Numbered from the stretch's first letter, positions 8,201 to 16,212 are shown. The stretch: 16,786 bases of DNA from Gammaproteobacteria bacterium (GCA_003561495.1 PWWM01000030.1:1-16786), one strand, 5' to 3'. Numbers and translations are program-made. The notes: generated by a model from the letters alone, not told the origin.

Positions 8201-9202
8201 ATGCAACCAGTTCAAGCATGGGTATCTTTCATGAAAGCGCTGGTTGTTCGTGAATTCTGTGATCCGTCCACCATTCAACCGTCGGAAATCGATCCACCCG
8301 GTCCACCGGGCCCCGGACAGGTCTGCATTGACGTGGCCGGGGTAGGGATCGGCTATTTCGATGGATTGCTGATTCGTGGCGATTACCAGATCCGTCCCGA
8401 TCTGCCGTTTGTTTCGGGCAGCTCGCTGGCGGGTCGTGTTCGATCGGTGGGCGAGGAGGTGTCCCATCTCAAGTCGGGCGACCTGGTCGCGGCTTTCATG
8501 CTGCATGGCGGTATGGCCGAGCAGGTGGTGTTGCCGGCTCAATCATGCGCTCCGTTGCCGCCGGACATCAATCCATTGGCCGCGGCCAATTTCTTCATTG
8601 CCTGGGCGACCAGTCTGTATGGACTTCGAGAGATCGGCGGGCTTGCCGAAGGCGAAACCGTGCTTGTGCTGGGGGCGGCCGGCACCACCGGTACGACGGC
8701 GATCCAATGCGCCAAGGCAATGGGCGCGCGCGTCATTGCCTGTGCAAGTAGTGAGGACAAGCGCGCTCACTGTCTTGAACAGGGCGCGGATGCAGCCATT
8801 GACTACACGGCCGAGGATTGGCGCGATCAGGTCAAGCAGGCCAGCGATGGCGGTGTGAATGTGGTCTACGATCCGGTCGGAGGCGAACTGGCTGAATCGG
8901 CATTGCGCCTGCTCAAGCCTGGTGGTCGATACCTGGTGGTCGGTTTCGTGGCCGGGATTGCCCGTATTCCGCTTAACTTGCCGCTACTCAAACGCTGCTC
9001 CGTTCACGGCGTCAACTGGGGCGGTACGGTTTGGGCCGATCCGTCCGTGGTGGCGCCGGTAATTCGCACGCTGGCGGAGTGGACCTTGACCGGCCGCATC
9101 GATGCCCGACCCACGCAGGTGCATGATATCGAGCAGGCCGGAGAAGCATTTGCAGCCTTGTTCGAGCGGCGATCCACCGGAAGTATCGTGGTGCGACTCT
9201 GA
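8201..9202 (+). CDS. NADPH:quinone oxidoreductase family protein (zinc-free MDR)
   Basis: The product is a cytoplasmic medium-chain dehydrogenase/reductase of the quinone oxidoreductase type, expected to use NADPH to reduce quinones or other activated double bonds. A GroES-like N-terminal domain (PGPPGPGQVCIDVAGVGIGYFD, then LPFVSGSSLAGRV) precedes a Rossmann domain starting with VLVLGAAGTTGTTAIQCAKAMGA (about 154-176). VNVVYDPVGGELAESALRLLKPGGRYLVVGF and IPLNLPLLKRCSVHGVNWG follow as in this family. The catalytic and structural zinc ligands of alcohol dehydrogenases are absent. The usual AAGGVG of the nucleotide loop reads AAGTTG here. Two starts are possible. ATG 8201 has GAGG 4 bases upstream and gives 333 residues. 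ATG 8231 (MKALVVREF) matches the usual family N-terminus and gives 323 residues, but has only a weak GGG upstream. I kept 8201 on the ribosome site, though 8231 is nearly as likely. It converges with rhlE across a strong hairpin; substrate unknown. Confidence 0.9.
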   Translation: MQPVQAWVSFMKALVVREFCDPSTIQPSEIDPPGPPGPGQVCIDVAGVGIGYFDGLLIRGDYQIRPDLPFVSGSSLAGRVRSVGEEVSHLKSGDLVAAFMLHGGMAEQVVLPAQSCAPLPPDINPLAAANFFIAWATSLYGLREIGGLAEGETVLVLGAAGTTGTTAIQCAKAMGARVIACASSEDKRAHCLEQGADAAIDYTAEDWRDQVKQASDGGVNVVYDPVGGELAESALRLLKPGGRYLVVGFVAGIARIPLNLPLLKRCSVHGVNWGGTVWADPSVVAPVIRTLAEWTLTGRIDARPTQVHDIEQAGEAFAALFERRSTGSIVVRL

Positions 9203-9209
9203 GGAGGGC

Positions 9210-9234
9210 GGCCGGACCGCGATTCGGTCCGGCC
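9210..9234. terminator. Bidirectional hairpin between convergent qor-type gene and rhlE
   Basis: GGCCGGACCG at 9210-9219 pairs perfectly with CGGTCCGGCC at 9225-9234 (10 bp, 9 of them G-C) around the loop CGATT. It fills most of the 41-base gap between two convergent genes: 8 bases after the oxidoreductase stop and 9 bases beyond the rhlE stop. Placement and stability argue for a shared terminator, but neither strand has a T-run after the stem. Confidence 0.6.
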
Positions 9235-9243
9235 AAGCGTGTA

Positions 9244-10512
9244 TCAGGCCGCTTTGCGTGCCTGATTACCTCTCCCGCGTCCGCGTCCACGCGACTTGTG
9301 CTTCGGTCCTGAGGCGTTTCGTCCACCACCACCGCGCCGTTGACCGTGTCCTCGCTGACCACTCTTGCCGGCCTCGCGCGAGCGGGGTTCGGTGGGCTCG
9401 TAGCCTTCGATGGACTCGGTTGGAATCTTGACCTTGACCAGTTTGCGAATGTCTTCGAACAGGCCGTGTTCGGCCCCGCAGACCAGCGAAATGGCCAGGC
9501 CTTCGCGCCCGGCGCGGCCGGTGCGACCGATGCGATGGACATAGTCCTCGGGCACATTGGGGATTTCGTAATTGACCACGTGCGGCAACTGGTCAATGTC
9601 CAGCCCGCGTGCGGCGATGTCGGTGGCGACCAGGACCCGGACCTTGTTCTTCTTGAACTCGTCAAGCGCCCGGGTGCGCGCACCCTGGCTCTTGTTGCCG
9701 TGGATCGCGGCCGCGGTCAGGCCATCGGATTCGAGTTGCCGGGCCAGGCGGTTGGCGCCATGCTTGGTGCGGGTAAAGACCAGTACCTGGCGCCAGTTCT
9801 CCGAGCCGATCATCCATGAAAGCACTTCGCGCTTGTTCTTCTGATCGACCGTGATCGCCTTCTGGGCAATTGCATCGACCGTCGAGTTGGGTGCGGCCGT
9901 TTCGATCCGCACCGGATCGTTGAGAAAACGCTGGGCCAGTGCGGTGATTTCCTTCGAGAACGTGGCCGAAAAAAGCAAGGTCTGGCGTTGTTTCGGCAAC
10001 GCCTTGACGATGCGGTCGATGGCCGGACGAAAACCCATGTCGAGCATGCGATCGGCCTCATCGAGTACCAGGAAATCGATATCGCGAAGATTGACCGTGC
10101 CACGTTCCATATGGTCGATCAGTCGTCCCGGCGTGGCGATAAGCACATCCACACCGCGCCTGAGTTTGCTGATCTGCGGATTGATGTTGACCCCGCCGAA
10201 CACCTCCAGTGAACGAACCTTGAGATGGCGACCGTAGTCGCGCAGGTTGGCATGAACCTGGGCGGCCAGTTCACGAGTTGGCGTCAGGATGAGCGCGCGC
10301 AGTTTTCTTTCGGGGCCCTGGCTGAGCTTGTGCAGCAGCGGCAGGGTAAAGGCGGCGGTTTTGCCGGTGCCGGTCTGGGCACTGGCCATGATGTCGTGTC
10401 CATCCAGCACCACGGGAATGGCTTTCTGTTGAACGGGCGTGGGTTGGGTATAGCCCTGCTCGCTGACCGCGCGCAGAAGCTCGGCGCTCAGGCCGAGTGT
10501 ATCGAATTGCAT
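9244..10512 (-). CDS. rhlE: DEAD-box ATP-dependent RNA helicase RhlE
   Basis: The 422-residue product is an RhlE-type RNA helicase that unwinds short RNA duplexes using ATP, with roles in ribosome assembly and RNA turnover. The motifs are complete and in order: Q motif PTPVQQ (24-29), motif I AQTGTGKT (45-52), Ia PTRELA (78-83), Ib TPGR (127-130), II DEAD (151-154), III SAT (182-184), IV LVFTRTK (244-250), V ATDIAARGLD (296-305) and VI HRIGRTGR (326-333). A basic Gly/Arg-rich tail begins near 378 and runs to the end, a normal RNA-binding extension for RhlE. I chose ATG 10512 (MQFDTLGLS) because it matches the E. coli RhlE N-terminus and has AAGGA 7 bases upstream. An in-frame ATG at 10605 would add 31 residues without family support and would run through a hairpin. 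The gene is convergent with the oxidoreductase and follows a lipoprotein gene on the same strand. Its 5' leader carries a terminator-like hairpin (10544-10568). Confidence 0.96.
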   Translation of the reverse strand: MQFDTLGLSAELLRAVSEQGYTQPTPVQQKAIPVVLDGHDIMASAQTGTGKTAAFTLPLLHKLSQGPERKLRALILTPTRELAAQVHANLRDYGRHLKVRSLEVFGGVNINPQISKLRRGVDVLIATPGRLIDHMERGTVNLRDIDFLVLDEADRMLDMGFRPAIDRIVKALPKQRQTLLFSATFSKEITALAQRFLNDPVRIETAAPNSTVDAIAQKAITVDQKNKREVLSWMIGSENWRQVLVFTRTKHGANRLARQLESDGLTAAAIHGNKSQGARTRALDEFKKNKVRVLVATDIAARGLDIDQLPHVVNYEIPNVPEDYVHRIGRTGRAGREGLAISLVCGAEHGLFEDIRKLVKVKIPTESIEGYEPTEPRSREAGKSGQRGHGQRRGGGGRNASGPKHKSRGRGRGRGNQARKAA

Positions 10513-10543
10513 GTTTTTTCCTTTTCCAAGGGTCCCAAGGCAT

Positions 10544-10568
10544 AAAAAGATTCGGTGGTTACCGAACC
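10544..10568 (-). terminator. Hairpin plus U5 tail in the rhlE leader: terminator or attenuator
   Basis: On the minus strand GGTTCGGT (10568-10561) pairs with ACCGAATC (10556-10549) around the loop AACC, with seven Watson-Crick pairs and one G-U. Five Ts follow at once (10548-10544). This is the only hairpin with a proper U-tail in the window. It lies 31 bases before the rhlE ATG and about 140 bases after the stop of the upstream lipoprotein gene. It may end the lipoprotein transcript, or act inside the rhlE leader if the promoter lies upstream. Confidence 0.55.
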
Positions 10569-10661
10569 GGGAACAAATCGGGGAAAGGCCTTGGTTGGAA
10601 TGCAATCCGCGAGAGGGCGCCGGGTTGGTCGGGTCTTTTTGACTCGATCAGCGCAGCGCGC

Positions 10662-10672
10662 ACTCTACCACA
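10662..10672 (-). promoter_or_regulatory. Possible rhlE promoter (extended -10)
   Basis: The minus strand reads TGTGGTAGAGT, an extended -10 element (TG-n-TAGAGT, 4 of 6 to consensus). A good -35 is not visible. If used, transcription would start near 10655 and give a leader of about 140 bases containing the U-tailed hairpin. Tentative. Confidence 0.28.
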
Positions 10673-10706
10673 GTTTGATCAGGGATGGTTTTCTTGGTCG
10701 CTATTT

Positions 10707-11033
10707 CTACTGCATCATGGTCGCGCCCGGACCGCAGGCCATGATGCCTTCGGCCAGCTTCTGGTTCTGCTCTTCGGTCAAGGGTTCGCTGGCCGCAGCT
10801 GCTTCCCAATCACCGGTTGTGGCCCGGTAGTACTGTCGCGCCTGCTCCACGCCCATGGCCTCGATCAGGGCATCGGCAAAGCACAGGGCATCGCCACGCT
10901 CGATCGCCCCCTGGCTGGTTTCGACCATCTGGGTGGCGATTTCGTCACGCAGCTCCGTGCGCTCATCCCCGCCACAGGCGGTCAGACCCACGGCCAGAAG
11001 CAGGGTCGCGGCTAATACAGCAATCGATTTCAT
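10707..11033 (-). CDS. Small lipoprotein of unknown function
   Basis: The 108-residue product begins with a lipoprotein signal peptide: Lys2, an apolar stretch to about residue 16, and lipobox L17-T18-A19-C20 followed by GGDE. The mature part is about 88 residues, acidic, with predicted helical character (ELRDEIATQMVETSQGAIERGDALCFADALIEAMG). It has two cysteines, C51 and C100, that could form one disulfide in the periplasm. I do not recognise a named family; the spacing of the two cysteines resembles small helical lipoproteins often annotated as hypothetical. The ATG at 11033 has GAGGA about 7 bases upstream, a good ribosome site, and a TATAGT -10 candidate further up. It lies divergent from the beta-helix/RCC1 gene and upstream of rhlE, with a 194-base gap containing a likely terminator, so it is probably monocistronic. 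Confidence 0.85.
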   Translation of the reverse strand: MKSIAVLAATLLLAVGLTACGGDERTELRDEIATQMVETSQGAIERGDALCFADALIEAMGVEQARQYYRATTGDWEAAAASEPLTEEQNQKLAEGIMACGPGATMMQ

Positions 11034-11067
11034 CGTGATTCCTCGCTAATGGATTCCCCGTGGCCGA

Positions 11068-11073
11068 ACTATA
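11068..11073 (-). promoter_or_regulatory. Candidate -10 box for the small lipoprotein gene
   Basis: The minus strand reads TATAGT (5 of 6 to the sigma-70 -10 consensus), which would start a transcript near 11061, about 28 bases before the ATG at 11033. The matching -35 region is poor (GGCCAT at 17-base spacing, TTGGCC at 19), so this rests on the -10 and on position in the 180-base divergent gap. Confidence 0.4.
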
Positions 11074-11213
11074 CCCCAACTTGCCGCGCAATGGCCAAGC
11101 CTCACGTCTGGCGCCGGGAAACGCGAAAAATCATCAAAAAATCACGCTTTCGTCATGCGCTCCGGCCATTGGAAGCCCACGATGACTGCATCTGAAAACA
11201 CGAGAAAAGGCTC

Positions 11214-14200
11214 ATGCTGCGATTCACGCTGGTCGGATTGTTGATTGTCATGTTTTTGGGCGCGGCGCATGCCGCCACGGTCGAGGTCAATTCAATTGGT
11301 GATGCCGAACGCTCGGCCACTGCGGCCAGTGGTCTGTGCGATACCGGCGACACCCTGACCCATCCGAACACGGGCGCGCTGGTGCCCGAATGCACCCTGC
11401 GTGCAGCCATCGAAACCATCAATGATCAGGATTCCGGATCGCTGAGCACCATTACCTTTGCCTCCTGGATCGAGATCAACGCTCCGAATCCGGGCAGTTC
11501 GCGCTGGAACCCTCAGACCATGCTGCCCCCGATCGAGGCGCCGACCCATCTGGACGGTACCAGTCACCCGCTTTGGAACGAAAGCGATGGTCTGCCCAGG
11601 GTGGTCATCAGCGGATTCGAGGCGCCGGCTTCGGCGATTGGACTGCTGGTTCAGGGAAATGGCTCCCATTCCATCATCGAGGGGGTCTCGGTGGTCAGCT
11701 TCGGAAACGTTGGTGTGGAAATCACCACTTCCGGAGTGACCTTGCGCCAGAGCCATATCGGTGTGGATGTGTGGGGCGAGTTTGACGTTCCCAACGCCGT
11801 GGGCGTGGTGGTCAGCGGAAACGGTAACCAGATTGGCCATGGCGCCGATCCGGCCATAGGCACCATTTGGCCCAATGTCATTTCCGGCAATACCTTTACC
11901 GGCCTGCTGGTTTCGGGGGATGACAACCTGATTGCCGGTAACCTGATTGGATTGAGAAAAAATGGTGGCTCCCCGCTGGGAAACAGCGTGGGTGTCATGA
12001 TCAGCGGTGGCGGGACCGAGGGCAACCGACTGGGCGATTTTCTCAGCTCGGGAGTCGGTCAGGGTGCGCCGGGGCGCAATATCATCAGTGGCAATTCCGA
12101 CGCCCAGGTTCTGATTGCCGAGCCCGGCGTGCGTACTCAAGTGGCCTGCAACTACATCGGCGCCAATGCTGATGGCGATGGGGTCATTGCGGGGCACACA
12201 CTGCTGCTCGAAGTTCTGGGGCCGTTGTCGACTATCGGGACTGTGTCCTGCCCCAACCTTTTTGCCGGCGGTCGGGTTCAAATCGGGCGCGGCGGCAGTC
12301 AGCCGATCACGGTTACGGGGGTCGAGTTTGCCCACAATTACGTCGGTGTCAACCCGGCAGGCGACGACATGGGGGTGGTTCAGGAGCTGGTTCAGGTCAT
12401 CAACGGCAATGATCTGAGCATCCGTGACAACACCATCGGCAATGGTCTGGTCGGCATCTCGATCACTTCGCTGGTCTCGGGCAGCCAGGTCATTCGCAAC
12501 CATGTCGGCACCGATACCCAGGGACGTGAACTGCCGCTGATTAGCGCCGGCATCTTCTCCAATGGCACCGGTATTTCGATCGGCACGACCCATCCGGGCA
12601 ACGGCAACATCGTCGGCCATTCCGAGATCGGCCTGGTACTGGGTTCTGACAGCCAGTTGAATTCGGTGCTGGGTAACTTTATTGGCACTAATTCCGATGG
12701 CGACGAGCTCGGAAACCAGCGCGGTATGCTGATCAATGGCAGTGATCATGAAATCGGCGCCTCCGGGTTTGGAAACATTGTCGCCTTCTCCACGGGAAGC
12801 GGAAGCAGTGACTCCGCGCGTGGAATAGAACTGCATGATGATTCATCGGATATTCTGGTGCGCCACAATCGCATCGGGGTCGGACCGGACGGCCAGATTA
12901 CGGGCCTTACTGACAATGGCGATTGGATCGGCCACGGTATTTTCGTGGCCGGCCAGGACAATCTGATCGAACATAACTTCATTGGTCACATGGATACCGC
13001 CATTCATGTCAACGACGGCTCAGGTCATGTCTTTCAATTCAACCGGATCGGCACCGGTGACGAGGGTGAAAACTATCCCAACTCCCGCTACGGCATTCGC
13101 CTGCAGACCGGCGGCACCCGCGTGCTGGATAATGTCATCGGCAACAGTCGACGCGGCATCCGGGTCAATTCCGGCGCCTTCAATACCGTCATCGGCAATA
13201 ACCACATCGGCGTCACGCCGGATGGTCACGACATCGGCAACAACCTCTACGGGATTTACACTACCGCCAATACCACGCGCATTGGCGTCGACCTGGGGGG
13301 CGCAGCGCTGCCCAATACCATCGGCTTCAACAACCAGGGCGTGCGTGCCGGCGGCCCCAATGGGCGGGTGCAGAATAATCGCATCGGCATGCTGGCTGAC
13401 AGCACCCTGGCGCCCAATAGCGGCAGCGGCCTTGTCATTCTTGATCAGGCATCCAATCTGGATGTCGGTGATACGACCGGCAGACGCAACTACATTGCCG
13501 CCAACGGTGGCCATGGCATCGAAATACGGGTCGGCGGTTCGATCCGAATCTGGCTGAACTGGATCGGCGGCCTGCCCAACGGAACCGGCGCCGGCAACGC
13601 AGGCGACGGCATTCATATCGGCGAGGGGGTATCGAATGTGGTCATCAGCGGCATGGGCACCAATTTCTTCACCGGCCTGGTGGTGCGCGACAATGATGGA
13701 CGGGGTATCGCCCTGGATCCGGATGCCGGCGTCAATAATTCGATTCGCCGTGTGATCGCGCTCAACAACCAGGGCAAGGCCATCGACCTGGGGCCCGGTG
13801 GGCGTGACCAGGACGCGGGTGATTTCGATACCGGTCCGAACAACCTGCAGAACTTTCCGGAGTTCGACCCGGAGGTCAGTGGCTACAATCCCGACACCGG
13901 CCAGATCGACATGCGCGTGCGTCTGGATTCGGATCCGGCTGGGCCGACCAGCTATCCGGTCACCGTGGATGTCTACCATATTCCCGACCCCAGCCACCCT
14001 CAGCCGAACTGGTACATGGGTGCTTTCGAAATTCCCGAGGCTCGCGCCCAGAGTTTTTTTGATGTGAGCCTCGATCCGCTGCCGGCCGGCACCCTGACCG
14101 AGGATTCCTGGTTTGTGGTCACGGCCACAGACGCCGCCGGCAATGGCAGTACCAGCGAGCTCTCCGAAGTGTTCGGCGGTACGCTGGCCATTTACTCCGT

Positions 14201-15710
14201 TGGCGGCGTCATCGCCAATCTCACCGGCGAGGGCCTGGTGCTCAGCAACAATGCCCAGGAAGATCTGGTCATCAGCGACTCCGGTGGTCTGGCATTCCAG
14301 TTCTCACAGCTTCTGCTCGATGGTGATCCCTACTATGTCACGGTGACCAACCAGCCGGCGGGCCAGCACTGTACGGTTGTCAACGGCAAAGGTCTGATCG
14401 ATGGTCAGTCGGTCGACGATGTCGCGGTCACATGCTGTGACCTGGGCGATTCGATCTTCTCCAGCCGTTTCGAGGACGATGACGGCAATCCGGCGCCGTT
14501 CTGTCCGATCGGCGGTTTGCAGCAGATCAGCGCCGGAGAAATGCACACTTGCGCCATTTCCGAGGAAAGCGAACTGTGGTGCTGGGGGCGCAACCCCAAC
14601 GGAGAGCTGGGCATCGGCGAAACCGAAACTGAATTCCTCCCACAAAGCCCGGTGATCGATGAATCCGGCGAGCCGTTTACCGGCGTGGTTCAGGTGAGTG
14701 CCGGGTATTTTCACACCTGCGCAATAAAAGAGGACGGCAGTGCCTGGTGTTGGGGGAGTCAATTGGATGGCAGGTTGGGCATTGGTCCGTTTGGCACCCA
14801 GAATGTCTATCATCCAGAGCGGGTGCTCCACGGCGATGAGCTCGAGCCGCTGGAAAATGTCGCCCAGATCTCCACGGGTCTCAGAATTACCTGCGCCCGT
14901 CAGGTCGACGGCAGTGCCTGGTGTTGGGGACGCCAGACCGATGGAATACTGGGCAATGGAGAAAGCGAGTTCGGCGCAGTCAACCGGGCGGTCCGCGTGT
15001 TGCGAGAGGATACCGGGGAGCCGCTGGGGGGGGTCATCGATATCAATGCCGGACAGACCGGCGGCTGCGCGGTGACCGGCGATGGCGCCGTGTGGTGTTG
15101 GGGCACCAATGAACATGGCATGGTCGGCGATGGGACTTCAACCGTGCGAACGCGTGCGGTTCGGGTCATCGAGTCGGGTTCGGAGGAGTTCATCGACGAT
15201 GCCGAGAGCGTGGCCGTGTATCGACACGCCTGCGCCGTGCGCTCCGGCGGCAGCGTGTGGTGCTGGGGAGAGGGCGAGAGTGGGGAGCTGGGCAATGGTC
15301 AAGAGATCAACCGGGACATGGCGGTGCAGGCGACTGACCACTATACGGAGCAGCCCATTGTTGGTGCGGTGGATCTGGATATCGGCATCGAAGCACTGTC
15401 CGGATCACATTCCTGCATTGTGGATGTGGAGGGGCAGGCCTGGTGCTGGGGGAGTGGACAGACTGGTAAGCTGGGAGTGGGAATCCTAAACCAGGATTTC
15501 CCGCGGGCCAGACGTGTCCAGCGCATGGATAATCAACAGGATCTTCAACTGGTCAAGCAAATTGCCGCCGGTCGGAGCCACACCTGCGCCCTCACTGTGG
15601 GTCACGTATTGATGTGTTGGGGAAACAATTCATGGGGACAGATTCCGCTTGAACAGCCCGGAGGCGGCTCCAGACTTCGAGCGATCTACGGCTTGAGCCA
15701 GCCGTGGTGA
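11214..15710 (+). CDS. Secreted CSLREA / beta-helix / RCC1-propeller mosaic protein
   Basis: This 1498-residue protein has a Sec signal peptide (apolar 5-18, cleavage likely after A-H-A20). Residues 23-71 form a CSLREA-type segment with C42 and C60 and the motif CTLRAAIETIN. Residues of about 85-870 are a right-handed parallel beta-helix built from irregular units around N-x-I-G and G-N-x-x-G-v, as in NosD or pectate-lyase-like folds; no catalytic site was recognised. A beta-sandwich-like segment covers about 880-985. A second beta domain of about 988-1074 (YSVGGVIANLTGEGLVLSNN to DDVAVTC) is a type seen in secreted proteins of this lineage. After IFSSRFE (1081-1087), residues 1102-1490 hold seven RCC1-like repeats of the form HTCA-x-WCWG-x-GxLG, consistent with a seven-blade propeller. 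Each has Cys-x9-Cys. The AAAAGG before the ATG has only 3-base spacing, so the ribosome site is mediocre. It ends one base from the convergent DUF4124 gene. A surface or extracellular adhesion or binding role is inferred; no enzymatic function is claimed. Confidence 0.93.
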   Translation: MLRFTLVGLLIVMFLGAAHAATVEVNSIGDAERSATAASGLCDTGDTLTHPNTGALVPECTLRAAIETINDQDSGSLSTITFASWIEINAPNPGSSRWNPQTMLPPIEAPTHLDGTSHPLWNESDGLPRVVISGFEAPASAIGLLVQGNGSHSIIEGVSVVSFGNVGVEITTSGVTLRQSHIGVDVWGEFDVPNAVGVVVSGNGNQIGHGADPAIGTIWPNVISGNTFTGLLVSGDDNLIAGNLIGLRKNGGSPLGNSVGVMISGGGTEGNRLGDFLSSGVGQGAPGRNIISGNSDAQVLIAEPGVRTQVACNYIGANADGDGVIAGHTLLLEVLGPLSTIGTVSCPNLFAGGRVQIGRGGSQPITVTGVEFAHNYVGVNPAGDDMGVVQELVQVINGNDLSIRDNTIGNGLVGISITSLVSGSQVIRNHVGTDTQGRELPLISAGIFSNGTGISIGTTHPGNGNIVGHSEIGLVLGSDSQLNSVLGNFIGTNSDGDELGNQRGMLINGSDHEIGASGFGNIVAFSTGSGSSDSARGIELHDDSSDILVRHNRIGVGPDGQITGLTDNGDWIGHGIFVAGQDNLIEHNFIGHMDTAIHVNDGSGHVFQFNRIGTGDEGENYPNSRYGIRLQTGGTRVLDNVIGNSRRGIRVNSGAFNTVIGNNHIGVTPDGHDIGNNLYGIYTTANTTRIGVDLGGAALPNTIGFNNQGVRAGGPNGRVQNNRIGMLADSTLAPNSGSGLVILDQASNLDVGDTTGRRNYIAANGGHGIEIRVGGSIRIWLNWIGGLPNGTGAGNAGDGIHIGEGVSNVVISGMGTNFFTGLVVRDNDGRGIALDPDAGVNNSIRRVIALNNQGKAIDLGPGGRDQDAGDFDTGPNNLQNFPEFDPEVSGYNPDTGQIDMRVRLDSDPAGPTSYPVTVDVYHIPDPSHPQPNWYMGAFEIPEARAQSFFDVSLDPLPAGTLTEDSWFVVTATDAAGNGSTSELSEVFGGTLAIYSVGGVIANLTGEGLVLSNNAQEDLVISDSGGLAFQFSQLLLDGDPYYVTVTNQPAGQHCTVVNGKGLIDGQSVDDVAVTCCDLGDSIFSSRFEDDDGNPAPFCPIGGLQQISAGEMHTCAISEESELWCWGRNPNGELGIGETETEFLPQSPVIDESGEPFTGVVQVSAGYFHTCAIKEDGSAWCWGSQLDGRLGIGPFGTQNVYHPERVLHGDELEPLENVAQISTGLRITCARQVDGSAWCWGRQTDGILGNGESEFGAVNRAVRVLREDTGEPLGGVIDINAGQTGGCAVTGDGAVWCWGTNEHGMVGDGTSTVRTRAVRVIESGSEEFIDDAESVAVYRHACAVRSGGSVWCWGEGESGELGNGQEINRDMAVQATDHYTEQPIVGAVDLDIGIEALSGSHSCIVDVEGQAWCWGSGQTGKLGVGILNQDFPRARRVQRMDNQQDLQLVKQIAAGRSHTCALTVGHVLMCWGNNSWGQIPLEQPGGGSRLRAIYGLSQPW

Positions 15711-15711
15711 T

Positions 15712-16212
15712 TCAGGGCTGGTCAGAACGGCGGCGCGTGCCCGGAAATGGACCACTGAGCGCGGAGAATCGGCGGGTCCGCTCGGCCGGTTCGGCGTCGG
15801 GTTTCGAGGGTCTGCGATGCGGGCCGTGGTCGGGTCGGCGGGGACCGGGTGCGTGGTAGGGCACATAAATGACCGGCGCTGCCGCCCTGCCGGCAGCCGC
15901 ATAAGAGGGTGGGCCGGGCGGGTGGCCTTGCCGTGCTGGGGCGGCGCGAGCCGCTTCGGCGCGCGCTTGACGAACCTCTGCCTGGCGTTCGAGACGCTGG
16001 GCGATAAACTCACGGTTGAGCTCGGCGGTGTGTTCCCGGTCAACCGGGGATGAAATTACGCTGATACCGGCCGAACTTGTGTAGCGTTGGGCATCGGGCT
16101 GGCAGGCGGTGTCGGAAAATACGATGGTGCCGTCGATTTCACAACGAAACACCTCGGCAGCGACGGGCATCGCCACTACCATCAAGATCAGCAATACAAT
16201 CGGCATGCGCAT
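15712..16212 (-). CDS. DUF4124 domain-containing exported protein
   Basis: The 166-residue product starts with a Sec signal peptide cleaved probably after A19 (PVAA before EVFRC). A short DUF4124 domain follows: C24-E-I-D-G-T-I-V-F-S-D-T-A-C37, the usual 'CxxxDGxxxFSDxxC' with the two cysteines likely bridged. The family is common in gammaproteobacteria and of unknown function. After about residue 60 comes a charged helix rich in Glu, Arg and Ala (ELNREFIAQRLERQAEVRQARAEAARAA), possibly a coiled coil. A low-complexity tail rich in Pro, Arg and His follows and is probably disordered. ATG 16212 is chosen, with GGTGAG 5 bases before it; a second in-frame ATG at 16206 would remove two residues. 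The gene is convergent with the large mosaic gene and shares no operon partner in the window. A weak extended -10 (TGGTAAACT, 16246-16254) lies upstream. Confidence 0.87.
   Translation of the reverse strand: MRMPIVLLILMVVAMPVAAEVFRCEIDGTIVFSDTACQPDAQRYTSSAGISVISSPVDREHTAELNREFIAQRLERQAEVRQARAEAARAAPARQGHPPGPPSYAAAGRAAAPVIYVPYHAPGPRRPDHGPHRRPSKPDAEPAERTRRFSALSGPFPGTRRRSDQP

Noticed and set aside
10513..10605. Upstream ATG at 10605 as the rhlE start
   Set aside because: It would add 31 residues absent from RhlE proteins and translate through the terminator-like hairpin. ATG 10512 has a well-placed AAGGA and the family N-terminus.
11292..12836. Long minus-strand open frame of 514 codons opposite the beta-helix gene
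   Set aside because: It lies fully inside the secreted mosaic gene, which has clear domains and a signal peptide. The antisense frame shows no recognisable domain and is explained by GC-rich codon bias.
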